Shown here piece after piece: positions 8,289 through 17,057 of a stretch of DNA of 64,000 nt. The stretch is from NCBI GenBank assembly GCA_020634615.1, contig JACKBI010000015.1:101184-165183 (forward strand), in the 5' to 3' direction. The first letter of the stretch is position 1. Each line of letters opens with the position of its first letter. The notes below the pieces were generated by a model. The model did not search any database and had not been told where the DNA came from. It saw only the letters and a list, made by a program, of their open reading frames with translations. This DNA comes from Anaerolineales bacterium. GTDB lineage: Bacteria > Chloroflexota > Anaerolineae > JAAEKA01. The translations under genes and the position numbers were made by a program.

Positions 8289-8842
8289 ACTTCCGGTTAA
8301 AGTTCGGTGGATGCAGCGAACCCTACCAGGATTCGCTGTAGATGAGATCACCGAGTGGTGGAGTGTAGTAGGTGAAGTCGGTCAGGTTCCCGCGCATCAT
8401 CCCTCCGTTGGTGTCCAGTACCGAGAAGATGTTATCGTAGGTGGGCAGCACACCGCCAGGTGGCGGAATTATGGGGCCGGGCAGGCAGCTAAGGCCGCCT
8501 CGGGCATGCACAAACCAGACATCGTCGTAGTTGTTCAATATGGTTGGGTCGAGAGACGTGATCCCGGCGGCTTCCCATTCCTGGCGCACTTCAGCCGCGG
8601 GGCGTCCCTGGATGTCGGCGGTTTGAGCGATAGCCCCGTCGCTCAGCCACGTTTCCAGAGCGTCCACCGATGTGTGAATCGCGTAGATATTGGTCGTGTC
8701 TCCGGGCACGCCTGAACAATTGTAATTCACCAGCGAGAGTGCATAGTCGGTGATCCAGTCGGGTTGAAGCTGTGAGCGGTTAGCGCGAACGCCGACATCT
8801 GGCAAGTATGTCTGTGAACTCTGCAATGGCGCGCGCGAGCTT
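8243..8842. repeat. Segmental duplication, copy 1 (about 600 bp)
   Basis: This segment, from the terminator through the 3' half of the lipoprotein gene, is strongly similar to 9692-10292, including non-coding bases after the stop codons. Boundaries are approximate. The protein copies share long identical runs such as IQGRPAAEVRQEWEAAGIT and ILNNYDDVWFVHARGG. Confidence 0.85.
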
Positions 8843-9582
8843 GCTTGCCCGATCATGGTCTGTGCCACAGGGATCATCTTCTCGACAGACCATTCGGACG
8901 TGTACATGACGTAGCTCAGGTCGCCGTCCACCCACATCAGCACTCCCAATACGGCCTGATTGATGCCGTCTACGGCTACCACGCCCGGATCGTGCGCTAG
9001 GACAGGCGTCCCGTTGATATCGATGATGCGGCTCTGGCCCCTGCCGGCCTCAGCTTCGCTCAAAGCCCACCTGTGATACTCGATTGCCGCATGATCTCGA
9101 TAAATCGAGATCATGATTCCGTCCGAGTAGTGAAGCGCGACGGCGTGCTGGGTGGGAGATAACTCGATGAATTTCAGCGTAATGCCGTCGGGCAGCAGCG
9201 ATGGCAGCCGGATCGGTACTCCCAGGGCGGCTTCAGCCTCGTCCAACGTCACGTATTTGCCGCCATCATAGTTATGACCATCTGCGCGCGGGATCGGGGG
9301 AATGAAATGAAGAACCGGCCCCGTGGGGGTGATATAGGGCAGGGGCGGCGGCATGGTAGCAACTGGCTGCGGCGTTTGACCGTTGGGCGTAGGCAGAGGG
9401 TCGGCCGCTGTAGTCGGTGGAGGCGGGGCAAGGGTGGCGATGATGGGCGAGGATTGGTCTGCGGCAGCAACTGCCGGCGACAGAGCGCTGCCTCCGGCGC
9501 AGCCACTGGCGGCCGCAGCAACGACCAGCAATCCGGCGACGAGAACGGCAATTTCCAGACGTACAAACGAATGGTTTTTCAC
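8323..9582 (-). CDS. Secreted lipoprotein, DUF4367-like domain plus duplicated C-terminal module
   Basis: 419 aa if started at GTG 9582, which has GAGGAG 7 nt upstream (a TTG at 9597 is less likely). It has a hydrophobic signal ending in the lipobox AAASGC, then a Pro/Thr-rich linker. A DUF4367-like region follows (LDEAEAALGVPIRLPSLLPDG), of the kind seen in extracytoplasmic sensor or anti-sigma proteins. From about residue 245 the sequence switches to a module nearly identical to the C-terminus of the next gene upstream (9766-10914). Function unknown; probably on the outer face of the cytoplasmic membrane. Confidence 0.8.
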   Translation of the reverse strand: MKNHSFVRLEIAVLVAGLLVVAAAASGCAGGSALSPAVAAADQSSPIIATLAPPPPTTAADPLPTPNGQTPQPVATMPPPLPYITPTGPVLHFIPPIPRADGHNYDGGKYVTLDEAEAALGVPIRLPSLLPDGITLKFIELSPTQHAVALHYSDGIMISIYRDHAAIEYHRWALSEAEAGRGQSRIIDINGTPVLAHDPGVVAVDGINQAVLGVLMWVDGDLSYVMYTSEWSVEKMIPVAQTMIGQASSRAPLQSSQTYLPDVGVRANRSQLQPDWITDYALSLVNYNCSGVPGDTTNIYAIHTSVDALETWLSDGAIAQTADIQGRPAAEVRQEWEAAGITSLDPTILNNYDDVWFVHARGGLSCLPGPIIPPPGGVLPTYDNIFSVLDTNGGMMRGNLTDFTYYTPPLGDLIYSESW

Positions 9583-9691
9583 GGTGTGTCTCCTCAATTC
9601 AACCCGGCTTGAAAAGCGCTGGTGCTGTGATCACAAGCTAGCAGGACACTGCATTGGGATTGGCCTTAAACTCCTGAACCGAAACGCACAG

Positions 9692-10292
9692 GCCTCCTTG
9701 CTATTCGACAGCAGGAAGGCCCTGACTTCTTACCTCCGGTCAAAGTCTGGTGGATGCAGTGAATCCTACCAGGATTCGCTGTAGATGAGATCACCGAGTG
9801 GTGGAGTCCAGTAGCTGAGGTCGGACAGGTTCCCACTCATCAGCGAGCCACCTGTGGTGTCCAGTACCGAGTAAATGTTATCGTAGGTGGGCAGCACACC
9901 GCCAGGTGGCGGAATTATGGGGCCGGGCAGGCAGCTAAGGCCGCCTCGGGCATGCACAAACCAGACATCGTCGTAGTTGTTCAATATGGTTGGGCCGAGA
10001 AACGTGATCCCGGCGGCTTCCCATTCCTGGCGCACTTCAGCCGCGGGGCGTCCCTGGATGTCGGCGGTTTGAGCGATAGCCCCGTCGCTCAGCCACGTTT
10101 CCAGAGCGTCCACCGGTGTGTGAACCGCGTAGATATTGGTTGTCTCTCCGGGCACGCCTGAACAATTGTGATTCATCAGCGAGAGCGCACGGTCGGTGAT
10201 CCAGTCGGGTTGAGGCCGCGAGCGGTTGGCGCGAACGCCGACACTTGGCAAGAATGTCTGTGAACTCTGCGATGGCGCGCGTGAGCTTGTCT
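9692..10292. repeat. Segmental duplication, copy 2 (about 600 bp)
   Basis: Counterpart of 8243-8842. It includes a decayed version of the terminator stem at its left end and stops at the SSRAP(L/S)QSSQT junction shared by both proteins. Differences are scattered substitutions plus a small indel. Confidence 0.85.
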
Positions 10293-10914
10293 CACTCTCC
10301 ACCACATTTATGTTTACCATGTAATCATCATCGAAAAATTGGTCCGGATTAACCAAGCTACCAAGTGGTGGTGTGAAATCAGGCTCGGTGAACGCTCCGA
10401 TCCCGATTTGAACAGCATCTTCAGTCAGAATTACGTAAATGTTGTCATATTCCGGCGGTTCCCAACCTTCTGGTCTAAGGTCTTCCGAAGGAAGGGTCAA
10501 CGGCATTGTCTTGGTACCAACTTGGAAATTGACTCCTCCACGGACATCAATCACCCAAATTGTATCTTGCAAAGCATAAAACTCATCTGGCAGCCGGCCA
10601 ATCTGAGTTCCATTCCATTCGTTACGCACATCGGCTTCGGGACGGTTTTGCACGCGCGCCGCAGTACGGATTTCGCTTTCACGTAACCAATTTTCGAGTT
10701 GCGTAGCGGAAACCTCTGCGGCGTAGACCTTTGTGTCCGCGCTTAGATTACCAGCATCTAGTTCAACACTACGTAAAGCTTGTTCCACAATGGAAACCTG
10801 CGACACAGTTGATGCGCTTGCCCCTGATCGCCTAAGAAGGCTTGTACCTGTAATGATCATGCTTATCACGACAAGCATGATTCCAACACTAACTACTGCG
10901 CTACGGTGTGACAT
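9766..10914 (-). CDS. Membrane-anchored extracellular protein with two copies of an unknown ~110-aa module
   Basis: 382 aa. One N-terminal transmembrane or signal-anchor segment (residues 8-27) has no lipobox. Two tandem modules follow. The first (about 62-195) runs VYAAEVSATQLENWLRE, QNRPEADVRNEWNG, IWVIDVRGGV, YDNIYVIL and FTPPLGSL. The second (about 268-382) runs IYAVHTPVDALETWLSDG, IQGRPAAEVRQEWEA, VWFVHARGGL, YDNIYSVL and WTPPLGDLIYSESW. They are clearly homologous to each other. I do not recognise the domain. The second module is the duplicated segment shared with 8323-9582. Confidence 0.8.
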   Translation of the reverse strand: MSHRSAVVSVGIMLVVISMIITGTSLLRRSGASASTVSQVSIVEQALRSVELDAGNLSADTKVYAAEVSATQLENWLRESEIRTAARVQNRPEADVRNEWNGTQIGRLPDEFYALQDTIWVIDVRGGVNFQVGTKTMPLTLPSEDLRPEGWEPPEYDNIYVILTEDAVQIGIGAFTEPDFTPPLGSLVNPDQFFDDDYMVNINVVESETSSRAPSQSSQTFLPSVGVRANRSRPQPDWITDRALSLMNHNCSGVPGETTNIYAVHTPVDALETWLSDGAIAQTADIQGRPAAEVRQEWEAAGITFLGPTILNNYDDVWFVHARGGLSCLPGPIIPPPGGVLPTYDNIYSVLDTTGGSLMSGNLSDLSYWTPPLGDLIYSESW

Positions 10915-10971
10915 AGAATACGCCTCCTGATTATGTTTGCAGGGATTGGTAGTTGAAAGTAAGGAACGAGG

Positions 10972-11748
10972 TCAGTTACAGCCACCTATGAACCACGAGT
11001 TACTTCCATAGGAAGTAGCCTGATAGCTCGTGTTAGGTGTAGTGATGACCATGCCGTAGTTTGTCCCTACATTTACCCACTGATGGCTTGTATTTTTATA
11101 CTTGACTTGAGAGAACGTACTCGGCCCCAATCCATTGTTAGGGGGATTCTGGACTTCTCCGCCGCCAATGGTAAGTGCTGGCACTACGAAGTCTAGCCAA
11201 GCTCCAGCCACCAAGTTACTATCGATATAGGCAAGATGGCCTGGCCCACTTGCGTCTTTCTCAACCCTGTATTCATGTGTTTGCCCAGGTGGTGCATTCG
11301 CAACATCCATTTTCGAGTATCCGTTGTAGTTCTGCACAATTACAACGTGGCGGGTTTCAAGTTTCCAACTACCGTAGCGACTACAGCCTGGCGTCACGAA
11401 GCAAGGATCCTTTAACCAGCCACTTTCAAGGACATGCCAACCACCTTGGGTTGGGTAGCCTGCTATTCCAACTCTCATGAACGACCACAGGCCATCACGT
11501 ATAGTTGGATCACCCACGGCAATGTAAGATCGAATGCCAATTGGCTGGAGAGAAGCATTTATTTCTCCCCACGCATTACATAGCGTACCGCTAGATCCAC
11601 AGTAGCCACATGTCCCCGTTTGGAGAAGAGGCTTCTCAACTTCCTCTTTTGGAGCACCGCTGTTTTGCGGTTTTGCGTTGGCTCCAGGTACCATGATCAA
11701 TAACAGGAAGATCAGAGAAATTCCCGCCATTGTTGCTCTACGTATCAT
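10972..11748 (-). CDS. Secreted protein of unknown function
   Basis: 258 aa with a classical signal peptide (MIRRATMAGISLIFLLLIMV, likely cleaved after GANA). The mature part is rich in Gly, Asn, Ser and aromatic residues, with six or seven cysteines (CGYCGSSGTLC, DPCFVTPGC, final GGCN), suggesting disulfides and an extracellular beta-rich fold. The ATG at 11748 has AGGAGG upstream, so the in-frame extension to 11808 is probably untranslated. It groups with the two module proteins downstream. A 12-C homopolymer lies about 140 bp upstream. Confidence 0.75.
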   Translation of the reverse strand: MIRRATMAGISLIFLLLIMVPGANAKPQNSGAPKEEVEKPLLQTGTCGYCGSSGTLCNAWGEINASLQPIGIRSYIAVGDPTIRDGLWSFMRVGIAGYPTQGGWHVLESGWLKDPCFVTPGCSRYGSWKLETRHVVIVQNYNGYSKMDVANAPPGQTHEYRVEKDASGPGHLAYIDSNLVAGAWLDFVVPALTIGGGEVQNPPNNGLGPSTFSQVKYKNTSHQWVNVGTNYGMVITTPNTSYQATSYGSNSWFIGGCN

Positions 11749-11886
11749 GTTTGGTTCCTCCTGTCTCGAAGCAAATATCCGTGGGTTTGAACGCCCTCGA
11801 ATGCGCAATTTGTCGCATCCCTGTTTTTAACCTCTATTTGGAAAACCCACATTCCAGCTTCATTATCATCAATACAATCATATCAT

Positions 11887-11898
11887 CCCCCCCCCCCC
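11887..11898. repeat. Homopolymer of 12 C upstream of a secreted-protein gene
   Basis: Twelve consecutive C (G on the coding strand of the downstream gene) in an otherwise AT-rich intergenic stretch, 139 bp before the start codon at 11748. The position would suit slipped-strand modulation of a promoter. It may also be a length-uncertain sequencing tract. Confidence 0.7.
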
Positions 11899-11942
11899 GT
11901 GTCTACTACACTTTAGAGCAGTTTTTCACTATTCGGCGCGTG

Positions 11943-12224
11943 CTACGTCTTCACCCATCCCTGCCGAATCGCAACCAGCGCAGCTTCGGTGCGCGAGGCC
12001 ACGCCCAACTTGCGAAAGATGTTGCGGATGTGAAACTTGACCGTGTCTTCCGTGACGTTCAACTCCCTGGCGATCTGGGCATTGGTCGCGCCTCTTGCCA
12101 GCACGCGCAACACCTCCAGTTCCCTCGACGTAAGAGGGCATGGCGTAGGCTCTTCGTCATGCTCCGGTGCCGCGTCGTTGTTGGTTGGATCTTCTGTACC
12201 CATGACATCCCATCCCGATCCCAT
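11943..12224 (-). CDS. Stand-alone LuxR/GerE helix-turn-helix regulator
   Basis: 93 aa containing little more than a GerE-type HTH (residues 31-90): LTSRELEVLRVLARGATNAQIARELNVTEDTVKFHIRNIFRKLGV, broken here only by description. No receiver, PAS or ligand domain is present, so control must come from expression level or a partner. It starts 30 nt downstream of the VanW gene stop and is probably cotranscribed with it. It could act on the secreted-protein cluster that follows; that is inference. Confidence 0.88.
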   Translation of the reverse strand: MGSGWDVMGTEDPTNNDAAPEHDEEPTPCPLTSRELEVLRVLARGATNAQIARELNVTEDTVKFHIRNIFRKLGVASRTEAALVAIRQGWVKT

Positions 12225-12254
12225 GACCCTGTCGAAGTCGTTCTGGCGGTTGGT

Positions 12255-14156
12255 TTATCCGTTGGCTGCCGGAGCCGCGCCGGGCCCGACCAGGAAATAC
12301 GCAGCCCAGGGGGTGTAGCTGCTCTCCAGCACCTCATCAGTGAGCACCTGGCCGGCGCTGTCGCGGATCACGCGTCGCCAGGCCACATCCATGCCGTTCT
12401 TGGCGTATTCGACTTGGCGCACTTCGCCCTCAGCCAGGCTGGCGTCGGTCTGGTAAATCGGCGCAGGCGGCGGCGATTCTTTCAGAATCTCCGGACCGGT
12501 GACTTCCACGTTCCAATCCGGTTTGGTACCGTAGAAGTTGAAGGTCAGCGTGCCTTTGACCTCATCCATGACCGACTTGATGATGATGTGGTGGTCGGTG
12601 GTGTTGCGGAACTTGAAGTCCACTGTCGGCGTGTAGATCGTGGCATCCAGACCGGGCTGACCGTACCAGCCAACCACGTAGCCGTGGTTCCAGCGCTCCT
12701 CGATGGGGAAGCCGCCGTAGAACGCAGCGCGGAACGCCGTGGTGCTGACCTGGCAAACGCCGCCGCCGATGCCGACGGCCGTCCGGTCGCCCCAGATGAT
12801 CAGCGAGTCGGTGTAGCCGTTTTCAGCGTTCACGTCGCCGATGGCGTTGTTGAAGGAGAAGACGCCGCCGGGCGGCACCACGGTGTTGTCCACCGCGTTG
12901 GCCGCCGTCGCGATGTTGTGGACGCGGTCGGCGCTGGAGCCTTTGAAGCTGGTGGTGCCGGTGGCGACCAGCTCCACGATGCCCATCTCGTCGATCTTGT
13001 GCATGTTGACGGCCGGCTCGACCAGCGTCAGCGGCAGCAGCGCGTTGTGGTCATTGCTCAACACGGCCTGGCGAATAGTGGCCAGCGTCGCGTCGACGTC
13101 CAGCACGCGGCCGGTCTGACTGGGTGTCACCACCTTGATCTCGCCGGTCTTCGGGTCGTAGTCGAGGCGAGCATCGCGCGGCTCGCGTGCCAGCTCGGCC
13201 GCCCATTCCTGGACCTGCGGGCGCAGCGGCTCCACATCCAGGCTGGCTAGCAACTGCATGCTGCCGTCCAATTGGGGTGTCAACTCGAGGCTGGCCAGAT
13301 CGGTCAGCGTCTCTTGCGAGATGGTGAAGTTGGGCGGCGGCGCTTGGGCGTCCAGGTCCGGCTCGGCGGCGGTCAGGACCACCGGACCGCTCAATACCTG
13401 GCGCATGAACACCTCAGCCTGGCTGACGTCCGCCAGCAGCGGGGTCTCTTCTTTGACCACCAAGTCGACCGATCCACCCTCGTTAGCCAGCAGCGCATCG
13501 TAGATTGCCGAGTGGCTGGCCGATACATCCAGCGCGTAGCCGGTCTGGCTGGCTGTTGAAATCACATCCTGTCCGTCAACGCGCAGCGTAGCCTCGGCCA
13601 CGGGACGGTTGATCTCGCGAGCCCGCGCTTCCAGCCAGGCCAGCCCGGCGGAGCGATCGACCGCTTCGTCGGCCAGCACCTCGCGGCCGAAACGGTAGGC
13701 CGAAAGCTGCTCCTGTAGATTCGCCTGCAACGCAGCAATCTGGTCGGTGAACTCCAAACCTCCCCCTTGGCGCCGGCCGATCTCATAGGCAGCCGCGGCC
13801 GCGCTGTCCGCGTCGAAGTTGACACCCAGGTCGGCGGCCGTCAGCGTCCACGACTGGTCGCCGTAGCGAACCACCACCGGGGCCAGCGGGTACGGGTCAA
13901 AGGCGACACTCAACCGTTCCCTGGCTTCAGCCAGCGTCAGCCCGCTCATGTCGATGCCGCGCACCGAAACGCCATCGTAGATGCGGTTCTGGTGTTCGCG
14001 CTGATAGTAGGCGACGCTGCCAATGGCAAACACCGCCGCCATCCAGACGATCAGCGTCAGCAGGATCAACAGGACGCGCAGCAACGTGCCAAACCAGGAG
14101 GACTTGGCTGACTGTGGTTGAACAGTGGGTGGTGTCGTGGCTCTGGCGTTGGCCAT
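12255..14156 (-). CDS. VanW-family membrane-anchored cell-envelope protein
   Basis: 633 aa. One N-terminal transmembrane helix (about residues 25-50) is followed by extracellular repeats of the peptidoglycan-binding type found in VanW proteins (VRGIDMSGLTLAEARERL and LGVNFDADSAAAAAYEIG). The VanW domain proper (about 400-540) has the hallmark VPPGGVFSFNNAIGD, GGGVCQVSTT and HHIIIKSVMDE segments. VanW is associated with vancomycin-resistance loci but its biochemical role is unknown; these proteins are widespread in Chloroflexota and Firmicutes with no resistance phenotype implied. Confidence 0.93.
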   Translation of the reverse strand: MANARATTPPTVQPQSAKSSWFGTLLRVLLILLTLIVWMAAVFAIGSVAYYQREHQNRIYDGVSVRGIDMSGLTLAEARERLSVAFDPYPLAPVVVRYGDQSWTLTAADLGVNFDADSAAAAAYEIGRRQGGGLEFTDQIAALQANLQEQLSAYRFGREVLADEAVDRSAGLAWLEARAREINRPVAEATLRVDGQDVISTASQTGYALDVSASHSAIYDALLANEGGSVDLVVKEETPLLADVSQAEVFMRQVLSGPVVLTAAEPDLDAQAPPPNFTISQETLTDLASLELTPQLDGSMQLLASLDVEPLRPQVQEWAAELAREPRDARLDYDPKTGEIKVVTPSQTGRVLDVDATLATIRQAVLSNDHNALLPLTLVEPAVNMHKIDEMGIVELVATGTTSFKGSSADRVHNIATAANAVDNTVVPPGGVFSFNNAIGDVNAENGYTDSLIIWGDRTAVGIGGGVCQVSTTAFRAAFYGGFPIEERWNHGYVVGWYGQPGLDATIYTPTVDFKFRNTTDHHIIIKSVMDEVKGTLTFNFYGTKPDWNVEVTGPEILKESPPPAPIYQTDASLAEGEVRQVEYAKNGMDVAWRRVIRDSAGQVLTDEVLESSYTPWAAYFLVGPGAAPAANG

Positions 14157-14200
14157 AGGTCTTCGTCAGGGAGTGTCGCTTCGGGAAGTAACGGTTTGGT

Positions 14201-14235
14201 AGGTGACAGTCACTTTCGGAAAGTGACTGTCACCT
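14201..14235. repeat. Perfect 35-bp palindrome with TTCGGAA centre
   Basis: Arms of 17 bp (14201-14217 and 14219-14235) pair perfectly around a single central base. The outer AGGTGACAG / CTGTCACCT matches the hairpin at 144-168, and the inner CTTTCGGAAAG matches the in-gene palindrome at 19970-20003. It lies between the ATPase stop and the VanW start. Confidence 0.9.
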
Positions 14236-14302
14236 GTCAGCGTTTATTCTATCACAGACTGCGCAACAGGCAGTCGGCATTGCTACATTTTTCGCGACGC
14301 GT

Positions 14303-16813
14303 TCACACGCCGCTGAGCAATTCGACGCGGCTGTCGCCGCCCGGCTCGGCTACCGTCACTTGCCAGAAGGGTGTCCAGGCCAGCGCAACCCGGTCAACGT
14401 CCACATCGGTGCGCCGTGGCTTGACTTCATAGGTCTGGATATCGTCCACCGCTGTCTCCCAACGCTGCGTGATCTCGGCGGTAGCGTCTTCCAGTTCCTT
14501 CTCCAGATCCTTGATGTCCTGTTGATAGGTGGCGATCTGGTCCTGCGATTCTTCCACATCGCGCTTGGCGCGGGCGGTCATCTCGCGCTTCTTGGACGCC
14601 GAGGACAGGATCGTACCGGCGCGCCTTCTGCGGCCGCCGAACAGACTAAGGATCGTGTCGCCTGCCGAAACCATCTCCTGTTGCTTGCGCGCATCATAGG
14701 TGGCCTGGTCATCGGCCAATTCCTGTTCCTCGCGCCGCAGCTTTGCTTCAAGCGCGTCGATCTTCTTTTCATATGCATCGCCCAGCTTATCGACCTCGGC
14801 ATCGCGCTGCTCGCGCGCCAACTGCTGGCAACGAATCTTGAAAGCCCGCTCGTCCTCGCCCGGCTCACCATAAGCCGCCAACGCCGGATTGAAGAGCAGC
14901 GGATAAGTCCAGTTGCGATAGAGATAGTCGCTCAAGTCCTTGGACAGTGCGGAAAGCTCGCGGGCGCTGTTGATCGAGTCGGGCACGTCGCCGAAGATGG
15001 CATCCGCTTCGGGCTGTCCGTCCAGCGCGCTCAAGTCAAGGTCAAGTTGCACCGCCTGATCCCAGCGTACCAGTCCGCTGCCGCCGGGCGGCTCGACCGC
15101 CAGCACGACCGCCTGCCGCTGATTGACGTTGCGTTTGTCGTCTACAAAATGAACCGTACCTGTGCCCAATATCTGTGCTTCGTAACGAATCTTCTTGTCG
15201 GTGACGTTGAGCCGCGTGCCCTGTTCCTTTTCCAGCGCGCCGACTGCATCGACCATCGACCGGGTCGCAGGCAGGTAGACCTGTGGCAGGTCGGGCGGCA
15301 AGGCCGGCGCCACGGCGCTGGTAGTCGCTGCGTAGCTGGCAATGCCTGGGGCCGGCGGCGCGGCCGGCTGACTGACCTCCTCAGCCGGTTGGGTGGCGGC
15401 CGGCTGGCTGGCCATCAACGTCTTGACCTGGCTGCGGGTCAAGGGACCGCGCAGATAGCTCATGGCCCAGCGGGTTTGAAAGATGACTGGACTATCTTCG
15501 TTGATGTTGTGCATCAGAAAAACGCGGCTGCCCAGGCTGGGGATGATCTTGTCAAGCTGGCTGCGGTTGAAGCCGCTGCCGGCTGTGGCCGAGACGGTTT
15601 CCAGCCCTTCCAGCACGCGCGCCTTGTCGCGCTCCGCCTGCAGCTTGCCGATGAACCAGGTGCCGGCGTTGGTCAGTCCCTTGTAGTCCAGGTCCACCGG
15701 GTTCTGGGTCGTCAGCATCATGCCGACGCCGAAAGCGCGCGCCTGCTTCATCAGCGTCAGCAGCGGGCGCTTGCTGGGCGGTTCGCCGACGGGCGGGAAG
15801 AAGCCGAACACCTCGTCCATATAGACCAGCGCGCGCAGGCTGGTGGTACCTGGCTGCGCGCGCATCCAGGTGATCACCTGTTCCAGCAGCAGGGTGACGA
15901 AAAACATCCGCTCGGCGTCGCTGAGATGTGCAATGTAGAAGATGCTCATGTTGGGCTTGGCATCGCCGCCGTAGAGCATATGGTCGATGTTGAGCGGCAC
16001 GCCCTGTATCCACGCACCGAACGCCGGCGAGGCGATCATGTTATTCAGCGTAATCGCCAGCGCGAAGCGGTCCTTCTGCGGGAAGAACGTATCGACGTCG
16101 AAGACGCCCAGCTGACGCACCGGCGGGTTCTGGATCGAAAGGATCAGCTTGGGCAAGTCGAGATCCTGGCCCTTACGCCAGTAGTACTCGAAGATCGTCG
16201 CCAGCAGGATATGCTCGCGGCTGCGCATCGGATCGGCTGCGATGCCCACCAGTCCCAGCAACGCGCTGACGGTGCCGCTGATCTGTTCGCGCAGCGCCTC
16301 CTGGTTGTCGTCCCAGTTCAGCTCCGGCGCGGCCAGCGAACTGACAATGCTGACCGGCACACCGGCATCGGATCCGGGTGTGTAGATGACGAAATCGGCG
16401 CTCTCCTTCAATGCCCGGATGCGCTCCGGTCCCTGATCCCACGACTCCAGCCCGTTGCGCCAGTCGTTGGCCGTCTTCTCAGCAAAAGCCTCGGGGGTCA
16501 TGTCCTTGCGGCGGGCATCGTCGGCATTGATCCAGGGCAGGAAATCCTCACCGCGGAGGTCGGGAAATGTCAGCAGCAGGTTGGTGATGTCCCCCTTGGG
16601 ATCGATGATGATCGCCGGCACCTTGTCCAGCGCAGCTTCCTCCAACAGGTCAATGCAGAGGCCAGTCTTGCCGCTGCCAGTCATGCCGACACAGACCGCA
16701 TGAGTGGTCAGGTCGCGGGCGTCGTACATCAGGGGCGTCTCACCCAGCGTGCCGGCGGCAAGGTCAAAGTCCTTGCCAAGATAAAAAGCGCCAAGTTTCT
16801 CTGCGACGGGCAT
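14303..16813 (-). CDS. HerA/FtsK-like P-loop ATPase (DUF87/DUF853 type)
   Basis: 836 aa from an ATG with GGAGAG 5 nt upstream. It has Walker A GMTGSGKTG (residues 43-51), IIIDPKGDITNLLL, a Walker B-like LVYMDEVFGF (about residue 330) and MLTTQNPVDLDYKGLTNAGTWF, the sensor-like segment of the HerA/TrwB-type translocase superfamily. A proline/alanine-rich linker and a long charged coiled-coil (about 660-790) follow. It lacks an obvious HAS-barrel and has no NurA partner nearby, so a role in DNA end-processing is not supported; a DNA- or protein-translocating motor is the general inference. It is divergent from the Fur-family gene. Confidence 0.85.
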   Translation of the reverse strand: MPVAEKLGAFYLGKDFDLAAGTLGETPLMYDARDLTTHAVCVGMTGSGKTGLCIDLLEEAALDKVPAIIIDPKGDITNLLLTFPDLRGEDFLPWINADDARRKDMTPEAFAEKTANDWRNGLESWDQGPERIRALKESADFVIYTPGSDAGVPVSIVSSLAAPELNWDDNQEALREQISGTVSALLGLVGIAADPMRSREHILLATIFEYYWRKGQDLDLPKLILSIQNPPVRQLGVFDVDTFFPQKDRFALAITLNNMIASPAFGAWIQGVPLNIDHMLYGGDAKPNMSIFYIAHLSDAERMFFVTLLLEQVITWMRAQPGTTSLRALVYMDEVFGFFPPVGEPPSKRPLLTLMKQARAFGVGMMLTTQNPVDLDYKGLTNAGTWFIGKLQAERDKARVLEGLETVSATAGSGFNRSQLDKIIPSLGSRVFLMHNINEDSPVIFQTRWAMSYLRGPLTRSQVKTLMASQPAATQPAEEVSQPAAPPAPGIASYAATTSAVAPALPPDLPQVYLPATRSMVDAVGALEKEQGTRLNVTDKKIRYEAQILGTGTVHFVDDKRNVNQRQAVVLAVEPPGGSGLVRWDQAVQLDLDLSALDGQPEADAIFGDVPDSINSARELSALSKDLSDYLYRNWTYPLLFNPALAAYGEPGEDERAFKIRCQQLAREQRDAEVDKLGDAYEKKIDALEAKLRREEQELADDQATYDARKQQEMVSAGDTILSLFGGRRRRAGTILSSASKKREMTARAKRDVEESQDQIATYQQDIKDLEKELEDATAEITQRWETAVDDIQTYEVKPRRTDVDVDRVALAWTPFWQVTVAEPGGDSRVELLSGV

Positions 16814-16931
16814 ATGTTCTCTCCAAAGTACCGGTTTGGGAACAGTCTGATCTGGTGCGCGCGGCGACCCTGCCGCCATCGCCGCAATTATAGCATACTG
16901 GCGAAAAACATGGGAAGAGAACCACGATGTG

Positions 16932-16963
16932 GAAGTTCGACTTTGCGGAACAAGTCGAACTTC
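16932..16963. repeat. Intergenic hairpin
   Basis: GAAGTTCGACTT (16932-16943) pairs with AAGTCGAACTTC (16952-16963) around the loop TGCGGAAC. It lies in the divergent promoter region of the ATPase and Fur-family genes and resembles the other TTCGGAA-type palindromes in the window. Confidence 0.65.
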
Positions 16964-16977
16964 GCACAGATCCCGAT

Positions 16978-17005
16978 TTGACGCATGGCTCGTCTCGCCT
17001 ATAAT
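16978..17005 (+). promoter_or_regulatory. Promoter of the Fur-family/metal ABC operon
   Basis: TTGACG (16978-16983), 16-nt spacer, consensus TATAAT (17000-17005). The start codon of the Fur-family gene is 53 nt downstream of the -10 box. Confidence 0.75.
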
Positions 17006-17038
17006 TGAGACTCGGTATCACTGAGAACCAATCTCAAT
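17005..17038 (+). promoter_or_regulatory. Candidate Fur/Zur-family operator at the transcription start
   Basis: TGAGA-N5-TCTCA (17022-17036) is an inverted repeat and a further TGAGA lies at 17007-17011, directly downstream of the -10 box. The position fits a repressor roadblock, and the first gene of the operon encodes a Fur-family repressor, so autoregulation is likely. The metal specificity cannot be told from the site. Confidence 0.45.
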
Positions 17039-17057
17039 CCATACTGCAAACGACAAG

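Noticed and set aside
14360..16981. Very long plus-strand open frame opposite the HerA-like ATPase
   Set aside because: Composition (Ala/Arg/His/Gln-rich), no domain, and exact overlap with a strongly supported gene on the other strand; it is an artefact of high GC.
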